A stretch of DNA of 64,000 bases, from assembly GCF_963422355.1 (NCBI RefSeq), contig NC_085101.1:1979201-2043200 (forward strand). Reading direction: 5' to 3'. The position numbers and the translations under genes were made by a program. The notes under the pieces are model-generated. The model saw only the letters and a program-made list of their open reading frames with translations. It was not told the DNA's origin and did not search any database. Position 1 is the stretch's first letter. Each line of letters starts with the position of its first letter. Positions 22,741 to 34,600 of the stretch are shown here, one piece after another. This DNA is from Corticium candelabrum (taxonomy: Eukaryota > Porifera > Homoscleromorpha > Homosclerophorida > Plakinidae).

Positions 22741-23330
22741 AACCAGAATATTTTGAAAGTCTTCGGCGGCTTCTCGGCATGTATAACTATTTATCAAGAC
22801 AGTTGCCGAAGATTGCTGATACTTGTTAGCCAGTGAAAGAATTGACACGTCCGAATAATTTGTGGGAGTGGTCAGACAAACAAGAACGAGCTGTAAGAGA
22901 AATCAGACAAGCTATAACTACAGCACCAGTTCTGAGATATTTCGACATGACGAAACCCACATTAATGCAGTGTGACGCATCTGGTTAAGGGTTGGGGGCC
23001 GTGCTTCTCCAAAACGGACAACCAAACTCGTATGCTAGTAGAGTGTTGACTGAGTGTGAAAGAGGATAGGCTCAAATAGAAAGGAATTACTGGCGATAGT
23101 GTATGGACTGGAAAGATTAGACCAATATACGTATGGACGACTAATGGAAGTACAATCTGATCGTACGCCTTTAGAAATCATTGTGCGCAAGTCACTTCAA
23201 ACAGCGACAAGAAGATTACAAAGAATACTACTGTGACTGAAAAGATACGATTTCAAAATAGTCTACAAGAAAGTAAAAGAAATGGTTTTGCCGACACTCT
23301 TTCAAGAGCGCATTTAACGACAGAGAGCAG
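22741..23330 (+). pseudogene. Gypsy RT thumb/connection and RNase H
   Basis: Reads F-E-S-L-R-R-L-L-G-M-Y-N-Y, then A-P-V-L-R-Y-F-D and Q-C-D-A-S-G (first RNase H Asp, about 22970), an immediate stop, then G-L-G-A-V-L. The tether to integrase includes N-G-F-A-D-T-L-S-R (about 23282), the usual N-x-x-A-D-x-L-S-R end of the RNase H domain. Confidence 0.85.
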
Positions 23331-23380
23331 GAGCAGTACAATGGAGGATGGCCTTGAAATTCTGAACAGGCAGTCGACAT

Positions 23381-24256
23381 TTGAAAAGAAATCAGAACAA
23401 GTTGCAGCTGAAGATTGCTACTTCATTACAAGAAGCAAGTTACAAATTACAAGAGATTCAGCTTGAAACAGCAGTTGATGATACCTTGCAAAAGTTACAA
23501 AATGTTATTCATAACGGATGGCCAGAGGATAAGAAGAGCCTGGAACCTTGTTTCCATCCGTATTTTCCGTTTAGAGACCAGCTTGACGTTGAAGATGGTG
23601 TGGTGTACCGAAGAAATTGCTGTATAATACTTCACTCTTTTAGACAATTTACATTAGAACGAATACATCAAGCATACATCAAAATTGAAGGATTTGTCAG
23701 AAGAGCCAAAGACTCAGTCTTTTGGCTGGAAATTAATGCAGCGATTGCGTGGGTGTCGCCAAATGTGAAGTCTGCAGAACATACGAAAGACGCAACCAAA
23801 GAAACACTTCTCTATTATGAGATACCGAAACTGGCATGGGCTGAGGTTGGCATAGACCTGAAGAACTTCCATGAGAGAAACTATCTTATTGTAGTAGATT
23901 ACTTTAGCAGCTGCATAGAAGTGAATCCGCTAATTGAAACTATGTAAAAAACGGTTATATTAACATTAAAGGCTCACTTTGCTCGTCATGGAATTCTCCA
24001 GACGGTGATGAAAGATAACGTTCCACAGTTCGTCGCTAGTGAATTTCTGCAATTCGCTAAAAAGTGGGAATTCGAATATATAACAACAAGTTCGTATCAT
24101 TTTCAAAGCAAGGGCAAAGTGGAAAGTGCAGTTAAAATATGTAAGCATTTGATGTGGAATGCCCTAGAGGCACGGGAAGACCCGTGGATGGATTTTTGCA
24201 TCAACGAAATACACCACCGTAAGGAACAACAACAAGTACAGCTCAACGTCGTTTAA
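23381..24256 (+). pseudogene. Gypsy integrase
   Basis: A 188-codon stretch (23381-23947) carries the region before and into the catalytic core: W-A-E-V-G-I-D-L containing the first core Asp (about 23845) and V-V-D-Y-F-S. A stop at 23944 is followed by the second block (D-N-V-P-Q-F, about 24015) and a degenerate third block with K-V-E-S-A containing the Glu (about 24118). The N-terminal HHCC finger is damaged; only one of its Cys pairs is clear. Confidence 0.85.
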
Positions 24257-24936
24257 GTAGAAGAAATAGCGGGCTGTTGCCTACGAAGAGCGATCTATTG
24301 AGACCTCAAATGGTCGATGGGATCTCCCAACAATTAGCCAAACAGAAAGAAACTCAAGTAAAATATTAAAATCAAGTTTCCAAAGACCTCCTCCTTTCAT
24401 TGTACCGGGAACTGTCGCTCGCATGGAACCATTGAAAGGAAAGAAACAGAGTTGAAAGAAAGGTGTGGTAATAGAGCAAACTAGGGAACAATTGTACCAA
24501 GTTGGAACAGAGGATGGTGGAATATATAGGCAGAATCGACGACAATTGAAGATTACGAATGAGGCAGTACTGAATAACCCGAATACGCTAGTGAATAATG
24601 ACGACGTTGGTTTATAACAAATATCATCTGAATCCAGCGTCAACCTGCCACGGCAAGACTGCCAACTTGAGGCAGAGTCTCAGGTCACTTTGAGGAGTTA
24701 TACAACTAGCGACCAACAAGATGAGGTGAAGCAGGATCTATCAGAACCGGCAAGTTCTCAACCTAGCAGAGAAACAGAAAGGAGTACTGAGAGAATACAG
24801 AGAACAACTAGAAGTGGCCGCGTGGTGAAGAAAACAAATTATTTGCGAGACTACATTTGCGACAATGACTACGACGCGTATACAGATGGTGTAAGTGCTG
24901 CTGGGTACTTGTATTTGTTAATTTTAAGAAGGTGGA
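24257..24936 (+). other. Gypsy 3' region between integrase core and LTR
   Basis: Stops in all frames except a short stretch at 24690-24950 rich in Ser/Thr/Arg (the integrase tail or a 3' untranslated extension). A purine-rich run, aagaaggtgga (24926-24936), immediately precedes the LTR and can act as the polypurine tract. Confidence 0.5.
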
Positions 24937-25181
24937 TGTTAGGAGTATGATGTTGTATATACGGGACTACTCAGTTCATTCCGAATGAGTGCCGGTAGCG
25001 TGTATTCCACTTATTCTTTGGTTCTGTACATTGCGTTCTCAGGTTGTGTTTATGATTTCATTGAATTGATACACTCTGGTTACACAAGACACGGGCTAAG
25101 ACACAACGCAACTCCCCAAACACTCTGCCAATCACTCCGTATATCCCAACACAACAGTTCCGTATAAAACAACTCCTTACA
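24937..25181 (+). repeat. 3' LTR of the gypsy element (about 245 bp)
   Basis: Begins tgttaggag right after a purine tract and ends ...aactccttaca, the expected TG...CA termini. Its last 110 bp recur with divergence at 26037-26155, which ends at the same ccttaca. Confidence 0.65.
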
Positions 25182-25189
25182 TCTCCTCC

Positions 25190-26036
25190 TCGCTAGATCT
25201 ACATCACTATTTTACTAAATGTAGTTTAAAAGTTAATTGTTTAGTGGTTTTCTTTGATTCCCCTTTTTCTTGGACACCCCGATTCTTACTTAACTTTAAC
25301 AAGAACTGATTCGACAAAGACTGGTTCTTCATTCGATGGAAAATCGTGTTAGTAATGTATTTCCCTAATTTTCAAAACATCGGATAGTCCCTGGAAAGGT
25401 CTCACGAATATCTGCTACTTGCTTTGTTGCTTGGCTTGAGGCATTACATCAAGACCTTAATTGTCTTCAACTTCGTTTGTATTGCCTTACATCTCTAATC
25501 ATGTTGAGCTTTATAGCGTTCCTGCGCCTGTTTGATGTTTGTTCATGCTTTGTCCCATGTTGATACCAACCCTGCCCTTGGTTGCGTAATGTAGTCGTCT
25601 AGCTGTAAAGTTTTAGCAGTCGGTGGTTAAGTGAGAACTGTTTGTGTCGGCAAACGAGCTTCTCTCCCATACAGAAGTTTGAAAGGGAAGTTCCTGCTGA
25701 CGAATGAGGCCTTGTTCTATACTCAAACAGCAAGTACTCTAAGTAGTTATCCTATTGGTATCCGTGTACTGCCGTGTACTTTGTGGTCATATCTGTTAAC
25801 GTCCTGCGAAACCGCTCAATCATTCCGTCGGTCTAAGGATGATAACTCGTAGTATTCAACTTGTTGATGCGTGCCAGCTTGCAAACCTACTTTATGTTCG
25901 GCGATTCTCGTGTACCGCAAGCGGTGACTCATGGGCGATTCGATAATACTGCTTAACTTTAGAGCTTTGGAAATAAGCATCTTGTTAAGTTGAGTAACGT
26001 CAAGAAGTACGGGAAGATGGTGAGCCCAAATGTAAG
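25190..26036 (-). pseudogene. Antisense Ty3/Gypsy integrase remnant
   Basis: Minus-strand reading gives S-Y-H-P-Q-T-D-G-M-I-E-R-F (about 25830), the third catalytic block of Gypsy integrase with its Glu, followed by the C-terminal region in broken frames (H-D-Q-R-type segment near 25500, then the L-x-G-D-R/F block near 25390). Paralogous to 43236-43760. It lies between two copies of an LTR end, so it is a different element nested there. Confidence 0.75.
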
Positions 26037-26156
26037 TTAATACATGTGCTCTGTTTACACCAGAAACGCGCCAAGACGCAACACAACCCGCCAAAGACTC
26101 TACCATCAACATCGTATATCTCAACATAACATTTCCATGTAATACAACTCCTTACA
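26037..26156 (+). repeat. LTR-end fragment related to 25070-25181
   Basis: Shares gacgcaacacaac, tatatctcaaca and the end tacaactccttaca with the LTR at 24937-25181. Confidence 0.7.
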
Positions 26157-28537
26157 TAAGAAAGCGACCATTTCCTTTAGGAACATGCACATCCGAGACG
26201 TGCGTCGAGGAACGCCTTACTTTCAAGTATTGGCTGCTCTGTCGCCGAGTCAGTGCAACTGTTGATTGTCACTGATTCAGCATCTGTTATCTAGTAGCAT
26301 GCATGACGATGACCAAGAACAACGTCTTAATCTCTTTCTCCGTAGCTGCTGACTTCTTCCCTTAGTTAGCGACCCAACCCTTACCTCTTATAAGGCAATC
26401 CTATAAAAGCAAAATAGTCAATATTATCAAAAAGGCGTTGTTAGAAGAGAGGAATAGATGCGCGGTTCTCTCACGTAACAGTTAAACCTAAAACACTTTG
26501 CTAAACCTAGTAAGGTTTAGGTTTAACTGCATCGTTTAGTGCAAATGGCAACATGCCAATTCTTAAACCAGTTTAGCTTAAACTACTTGTGAAACCGGTG
26601 TAAGTGCCAGGAAAAACACCTCGAACTCTATTACTAGCTAGACCGTAGTAGACGAACATCTCAGTAGCCTAGCCTGCTAGTTAGAGATCTAGCATTGCTT
26701 CTGCTATTGTTAGCTCACAGAAACCGTCGCTTGGTTCTGCTTCTTCAATATGTCAGACTACGCGCTCTATTTAATTAAATAGTTTGTTTATACATGCACC
26801 AAGGCGGTTGTTACTGGATAATAATTTGTTTATACATGCACCAAGACGGTTGTTACTGGATGTTAATTGTTTCGAAAGTGGAGTCCAATAGTATTATAAA
26901 GGGCGTCGTGTTTGATATTGCAACCTCAAAACGCGTCGAGATTCAGTTTACTGAATTCATCCAGCACAGTTTATCAGCATCACCCTAATTTTTTGTTGAC
27001 TGTCGCTATGGAAGCTGTTGTCAGTTCGATTTCAGCTTGTGGAAGAGCATTTTTACTATTCAACATCTACATAGCCTACATGGTGCACAGCAAGATTTTG
27101 AATCGCACGATGCCTCGTTTGGACGGTTGAAGGGTTGTGAAACATGCAGTCGGAATTGATGTCACAGACGGTCAAGTGGCGCGAAGCCAGAAAAGTTGAA
27201 CACTTTCGGTAGATAAGAGAGAACGTTTGTACAGGTGTCATCCATGAGAGAAGAATGCAAATCTTGCAAGTGGCTGAGTATTTGGCACAAGGTACATTCA
27301 AGAATCAATTTTTCAAAGAAAGTTGATCTTTGTCCCATACATACATTTGAAGCTGGAAGGAATTACATTGTTTGCTGTCGAATATATCTGTTTTGTACTC
27401 TTTTTTTTCTTATTACGGGAATAGACTCAAACATTATCCATTAATTGGACTATCAAAACAGTGTACATCTTAGTTCTTAGAATTGACTTACTCAAATAAA
27501 GCACTAAAAATATAATTGTAACATCCATGAACAGCATTGAACCTTACAACACCATGCTCAAATAGTACAACACATGCTAATGTTGCTGTTGCTGAGTTGC
27601 TTCTTCTAAATACTAATAGACTTATTTGTAAATAGCTATTTTATTATAATTGTTTATTACATTTATGTTGTTTCTAACATCTCATGTCACATTTGTTACT
27701 GGAGCAAGACAAAGGAATATATAGTGGATGAATTATATCAGCAATGTATAGTACATTAGCGCTCTTTCAACAAGTAAGAGTTAGCAGTACAATATACCTT
27801 TTCAGAGACACACTGCAGTGCATACCCTTGCTATTCGTGAACGTTGCACTTTCTTATTTTTCTACTTTGTGTTGTGCCATTATGCCATTAGAAACTGGCA
27901 AGACTAGAGTGCGTTTATACATCGCACACGAGTCTTTGTGTGAGTGTTTCTTCGTATTTGACAGCATTTCTTGTCTACACCTGAAGCTGCATGTATATAC
28001 ATGTTTGCCAATAGTAAGTTGTATAACTCTATTAAATGTCTCAAATAGCCTTCTAAGCGTGGCGACATGAATGTGCTTAAGGTATCTACTTATTGACTTC
28101 TACATGAGTTTTACTACAAAGCTTTGCATTTAGCCTGTAGTCTTGTATACTGCGTCAGTCTAATGAAATATACTATTTACGATGTCTTGTCTTTGCTAAA
28201 TCAGTATGTAAATGTGCGTCCACATGCTCTATACAACTATGATGTCTTTTGGTTGTAAATTCTATTTATTCTCCTTGCCATTAAAAACCATTAATTAGAG
28301 CGTTCTATCCTACAGAAAGCGTAAAACCATATTGTTCCAGTCGTGGTTTACAACCGAAGCTGTATATGCAGATACCTTTCGATTAATTCAATGCACTTGT
28401 AACAAGAGGTAATTCTTCTAGTTTGCTGAGGATCTATAATACCTCGTTCTTGCAAAAACCGTACCAACTTTAGCGAATCGTGCCAATACCGTAGCAAAAC
28501 CGAGCGAACGTCTGTTCACACTACAAACTTTAATTTC
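26157..28537. other. Intergenic; no gene recognised
   Basis: 2.4 kb of AT-rich DNA downstream of the collagen-TNF gene. It holds a hairpin-forming inverted repeat at 26480-26531 (cagttaaacctaaa...tttaggtttaactg) and a 37-bp tandem duplication at 26784-26861 (tttgtttatacatgcacc). Open stretches are short and without known motifs. Confidence 0.5.
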
Positions 28538-28543
28538 TTTATT
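28538..28543 (-). terminator. Polyadenylation signal AATAAA for the collagen-TNF gene
   Basis: A canonical hexamer on the minus strand about 100 bp past the stop codon at 28645-28647. Confidence 0.7.
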
Positions 28544-28644
28544 TCAGACAACTCGAAGAATTAAGAAAGGCATCAACAACACGTATAGTTTACGCAAACA
28601 ACAATCATTTGACAGCGAAACGACAGCAAATGATATTGCACTGG

Positions 28645-29149
28645 CTAAGCAACACGAAAGGCTCCAAACTGAGAGTAATAGGAATGCATATAAGCGTCAA
28701 CAGTATAGACAAACTTCATGTAGATCCTGTCTCCTTTGCTGACCAATTTTAGAAGTCCGGAATAACGAGTGTAATCCTGGGAACCGTTAGGTGATTGAAT
28801 TTGTTGGAAAGTGAAATCAACATATTGATTGTTCAAGAAGATGTAGAATCCAGAATACGTTTGTCCCGACTCTGGATCGAAACGTACCTGTCCATAGATA
28901 TAGTAGAGTCCATCTTTCGGTACGGTAATGTATCCGTTACTGTATGTCATTCCGCCTCTCAGAATAGGAGAATACCACTGACCGCTAGCAGTATACCAGT
29001 CCGTAATAATGCTGTCTGATTAAAAGCAACAACACAAAAATGCATTAGCAATATTTTTACACAGTGTTGACGACAATAACTTTACTGGAACTGTATGTTC
29101 CAGATTTCCCATTCCCGTGCAAATGAGCGGCGGGTTGATCGTTGCTTGC
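28645..29149 (-). CDS. TNF homology domain exons of the collagen-TNF gene
   Basis: Two exons (29149-29086, 29015-28645) joined across a 70-bp intron in phase 1. They encode about 145 residues with an N-terminal A-A-H-L strand, the central G-L-Y-Y-I-Y-G-Q-V strand (about 28895) and C-terminal Q-F-G-A-F-R-V-A before the stop. These blocks match TNF-superfamily beta strands A, C and H. No cysteine pair is obvious in the domain. Confidence 0.88.
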
Positions 29150-31635
29150 CTGCAGTGTAACATATTATAATAGTGAAATTGGCAAATAGCCAATTTGCAT
29201 GATTACGTACCAACGACTGCAAAGTGAGCTTCATGTTCGATACCTGTATATAACGGCACACAATATCGTCATATTAACAAACTAAAGTAAACACACAAAG
29301 ACTGTCGTTTTACATATAAACTCCTATTTGCACAGTCTACTTCACTAAATCAATTAACTAAAATACAATATATCCTTAATTGCAATTAATACTTTCTTGC
29401 GTAACTTTCCGTTATTACTGATTAAATCCTAAAATTTGTCGCATATATACTGGTATAAAATTGAAATCGATTTACCTCTGTCTGTAACGCCCTTACAGGA
29501 CTAAAGTACTTTTCAAGCGTCTTCTGGTCTATCTAATATAATTAAACATTTTATAACATATTATGACGTTATATACATATATTTAAATAAATATACTGGT
29601 TGTCCAGGAATTCCTTGCGGTCCTCTTAGGCCTGTTACACCTGGTATCCCTTTCAGTCCCTAATCCAAATGTGTATTAAGTATGAATCCAATACTCAAAT
29701 TTTACAAGATACTACCTTTTCTCCCTTTGAGCCACATGGGCCAACTGGTCCCGTGTGACCGGCTGGCCCCTATACCAAACGATATTTATATATTATACAA
29801 TTTCTAATAACATCGGATTTACAACAATTCTTTATGCAAGTTTAACGTTTCTTGAATGTTGTTGGATATTAATAAACCTTAAAATATGGCACACTCTTGA
29901 AATTTTAGATTAACCATTTTACATTAATATTTAACTTTGTCGTTAGCTATGTATGCTAGTCTTTATTGTGTAAAACGGTATCTTTATCAATTTTGTCTCA
30001 CAGGATCTCCATCAGCTCCTTCAATACCTCTTGGCCCCAAACTTCCTTTCTGTCCCTATTCAACGTTTACACACAATGCACAATTTCGGCCAATTTTTTT
30101 GAGAACGTCGATTTGCTGTGTCTACCTTGTCACCACTTGATCCTTTTGGTCCAAATGGGCCAATAGAGCCTGTTGCACCCTACAAAGAATATATAAATTT
30201 GCATGATTATGTCAATCAATAACAATGACGCATTTGAGTGTCATAAAAATGAGTCAAAACATATAAACCATACGTATCCATAAACAAACAAGACGTTCCT
30301 ATTATGTTTTTACATAGTGTCTATAACGATTCAATAGCTGTTTGCAAATCAAATGTTATAATTGGATTTTGTTAATAGTTTCCTTACAGTTTTTGTATTG
30401 TTCATATCGTTTCTTTCTATGGCAAATATATTACTATTTTATTATTTGTATGAAAAAATGATATCAGCCTATTTATCTACATGCACGCATGACTGTTTGT
30501 TTAAACAGCATAGTGTAGCGTTACATTCAAGAGAAGAAGGCTAGCCTCTTTATGCACATTACAATGTAATATATTTGATGAGCGTTTCTTCAAAGACGTT
30601 GCTGCAGTTGCGGGGAGCAGGTGTAACGAAATGGCATCTATTCGACGTGAATCCTGTTCTGAAATATATATCCGAGCGGCAGTAAGTCACGAGTAGTTAA
30701 GTAGTCATCCAGGTAATCTCTTCCCCGTATATATAAACTAAGTAACGACGTCTGACTCTCGCCATTTCGACAGTCCAGTGGAACGTCGTCTCTTCGAAGC
30801 CACTGCAACAGAGTGTTCCGTTTTGAAAAATTCTTCTTGTTTACGTGCTGACTCTCCCCATTTCGACCGTCCCGCTGAACGTCTTCACTTCTAAGATGTT
30901 GCTGGCTTTGAGAGGGAGCAGGTGTATCGAACGTGGCAGCTCTTCGACGTGCTTAAAGAATGGCGAACGATTGTGGGCTATTTTTCAAAACCCTGATATA
31001 AGCAAAATACCTTTCCATTTCCGACGTTGCCCGCAATAAACGACACGCTCTTACGTACCGCCCGACGGGCAGTTTGGAGATCCGAAACCCCATTACGGAG
31101 ATATTCGCGCGCGAGCGGAGACGTGTTCGAGGCCGTTGCTGTCGGCTGGAAATCGCGTCGTCGCGGGAAAGTATAGCTAAGGAAGACGACGACAGATTCA
31201 CTTTCGACCTCTATGGATTCGGCGTACGCAAGCCAAGTTTGGCAGTGATCTGACTCGCCGTCCTGGAGATCCTCCGAATTCAAACATACCGAGACACATT
31301 TATCTCAGATATATAGATAAAGATTGTTGTAATAGTAATCGTACAGCAAGCTATATGAAAGTTCTACTTGTTTTATTTTCGTGAACCCGTTGGTTGTTTG
31401 CATAAAAATTGCCGCAGTAATCAATGGTGTTTGCGCCTTTTGTGCTGCCTTTGGCCTAAGTACGCGGGACGATGCAAGTTCTCCGGCAGTAATCTACAAA
31501 GGACGAAACACCAGAGAAAATGAAAAGTAGTAGTTATCATTATGTATATCAACTCTACCACTATTTTATGTTTATGTGCGCTACATACCTATATACTTAT
31601 GACACACCGTTGAGTTATTTGTTTGAGGAGATTGT

Positions 31636-31666
<31 letters not shown>

Positions 31667-34600
31667 CGTGCATTATAGTTTTTATAGTCAATGTCTAAAG
31701 TAGTATCATATTTTGAGATCTAGAAACCTTTAAGTATCAGCTGCTTCACGATCCCAAGATGCAATAAAAAACCGACAATGCGTTTGCTATCTTTCCATTG
31801 GCGCGCAACACCTTGGATGCTATAGCAATTAGACAGATCGTGACATTTAAATATCGTTATCCACTTTTCATAACTTGAAGTTTTGCTTTGGCAGTGAAAT
31901 GAGTGCATAAATTTTAGAATTTTTGGTCAACGTTTGAATTGCTAATAGGGAGTTTTAGTGACCATTGGCCCCGCGTTTCGCCTCCAGTAAGTTTGAGGAG
32001 TGTACGTTGTGACATACATTACAATGGGAACGGAAGCTAGTCGCATAGTTAGCTACACTTTCCACTGTTCGAAATTCCTGAAATTAGCTGGTCACCAGGG
32101 TAACAGAAAGGCGTGGTTTTAACTGCATTCGACGCCAGACCGTCTATTTTAATACTTTATACCACAAGTTTTATGCACAGGACAAATTCTTTTACAAACA
32201 ATTATAATTTTCGCACTCAAGCCTTAATTAATTAAAGCAACTCTGTTAACTTGTTTAAACTAAAATTATCTTCAGCAACTGGTGCAACTAACAACACCAA
32301 TGGCAACATGGACCAGAGAAAGTAGTATTTACGACCGTGTTTGGTCAAACCTCTATGCTTACTGCCTTGCAGGGAGCTTTATCTTTTTTGGCCCGTTGTA
32401 TATGTGGCTGCCGGCTGTGTTTTCCATGCAGTACATACAACGTATGGCCTTCTGGAAGCTTGCCAAGAATTCAGACAAATATTGACTGCTGGGAGTGGGT
32501 CAAATTCTTTGATGTCTAGTCTCGACAGCTTTACATTCATCAAGTCACTGACCGTCGAAAATTTCAAACGGTCCGCCAGTCTGACTTAATGGTATGTGAC
32601 AGAGAGAACTGCCTCTCGAGCTCGGCTATATGCATAGGCAAAACCAACATGATCTGTACTAACGCCAAGATGTTTTTCAGATCCTGTGTATCAGTGTCGC
32701 AGTCGACGAAATTCTTCCACAAAGAATAAAAATTTTACTGTTTATTCGTCTGAATGTAGTCTCTAATCAAAAGCTTTAATTCTCTCTATTCCAGCAATAA
32801 GAGTGTTGATTTCAAGCCCTGTTTTTACAAAGGATCAGAAAAGTGATCGGAAAGAAGCTCAACCTCTACATCTCCAAATTTGTCCTAATGGTCTTGCCAC
32901 TTATGCGGAAAACACACCGCAAAAGCAGCCAAAACATCATCAGTTGCAAACGAAGCAAGCTTCTTCTCGACGTGACAGGAAATTTTTTTAGTACTCGTTC
33001 TTGAAACTTTCTTGTAACCAATCGAAAGGTTTCAGTCATATTTCTTCGCAAACGACATATATTCTGTTCTTGATGAACGAGAGCATCTTCTTCAAGTGAG
33101 GTGTCGTCTCCTTCGCTTTTGTCGTTTTGAGTGTCGAAATCATACTTTTCGCTGCTATCAATCTTGTCGCTACTTTTCCCGCGGTCTATTAACGGAATCT
33201 GTGACAGGCTAGTCTTTTCCTGTTCAATACGAGAAAGTACATCATTGATACGCTTTGTTAATTTTTGTATCACTACGGTCATGTCTAGACAGCTCGGCTC
33301 TTACAGATACCACAAAGCAAAGAACGGTATCAATAGTTGTAGAGTTTTTCTGCAATGTCTTGCTCAGGAGTCCAAGTACTACAAAGAGGTCATATGAAAG
33401 ATACATAATAAGAAGAACGTCTGGCTTCAATAGGGTGAAACAAAGCTGTACTGCCCAACCTTGCATAGCAGTACGACCCATGCGCACCTGACTGGCATGT
33501 TGAACAAGAATGGGCCAGTCGTGTAGTATTACTCGTAGTGACCTCTCTCTATGAGCTATCCAACGTGTCCCCTTCAGCTTCACTGGTTTCAACACAAGTA
33601 AACCCAACGCTCAACCTGTTTCTTGAAGGTCCTCACAACATAATAGAGATTTGTGATAAATTTTGAATGCATTTTTCATCACACTGTCTACGACTGTCAT
33701 AAGAGAGCACGACTTAGCTGCAGTCTTAATTGCTAGCTCAACCTGTGTGCACAACCGTGCACTACTACGAGATGTGCAGCCCCGTTGTTGCAACCCAAGT
33801 TGACTGGAGCACCATCAGCTCCAAACGACACCAGCTTGTTCTTCCGGTCAGCGCAATGTTCGTCAAGGCAATCGCATATGCTTTTCGCGTCACTCTGTTT
33901 CAAAGGATAGTAATCCAAAAACTCAAAGAGAGGTTGATTGTTCACTAACATTCGCACTGTCACAATTTCTTCGTCTATTGGTCCTGTGTTGGTGCTGGAC
34001 TCACAGAGAACAGAAAGATGTTGACAAATCCATCTTCTTTCTTGTCTCTACACGAAGCTGTTCAGCAATGGCATTTACAAAAGATTAGGCTTGCTTGTCA
34101 CTGCTGTAGATGTCCATTAACACGACAACATTTTCAATTCGCAGTTCAGCGAGAGGCTTAAAATCAAGAAAAGGGCATTCTTTTATGGCTAGATAGAAAG
34201 CTGTTCCGAAAAGCTTCTACACGGTGTCTAACTCCGCGTCTCTCATGTGTTTCAATCCTCCTTTGATAGATCCGGGTACATCAATTGACGACTGCAGAAA
34301 GGCTCTCATCTTTGCCTTTCGATGAGCTTCTTTTGCCAACTGATGACAGTGCGATCGACTGTGCCACTACAGTCTCTTTGTTCATTGTAGAGGTTCCTTC
34401 TACGAAACTGTTTCGGGATTTCCTTTTGTCATACGTGACACACCATGCACAGAAAATTTTGGTCTTAACATCATTTGTTGTTAGCCAGGGATGACCAGTT
34501 TTCCTGATTCCTGAAATGTCTGTAATGTTTTAATTACTGATTTGTTTCCTTGCGCTTCTGTGCGTGATTGCCCAAATACACTACCAGATAGTTTCGCTCT

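Larger units (their letters stand above)
20752..25181 (+). mobile_element. Ty3/Gypsy-type LTR retrotransposon, broken, 5' LTR absent
   Basis: The order gag with a CCHC knuckle, weak protease region, RT, RNase H, integrase, then a 3' LTR is that of Ty3/Gypsy elements. No 5' LTR is visible: the left end joins the 5' flank of LINE-B copy 2. Stops and shifts occur in every domain, so the copy is inactive. Confidence 0.9.

Noticed and set aside
28795..29019. Plus-strand 74-codon open frame
   Set aside because: Lies opposite the TNF-domain exon of the collagen gene and has no support of its own.
31040..31283. GC-rich 101-codon minus-strand open frame in collagen intron 4
   Set aside because: No domain and no in-phase splice sites to the collagen exons; openness is explained by composition.
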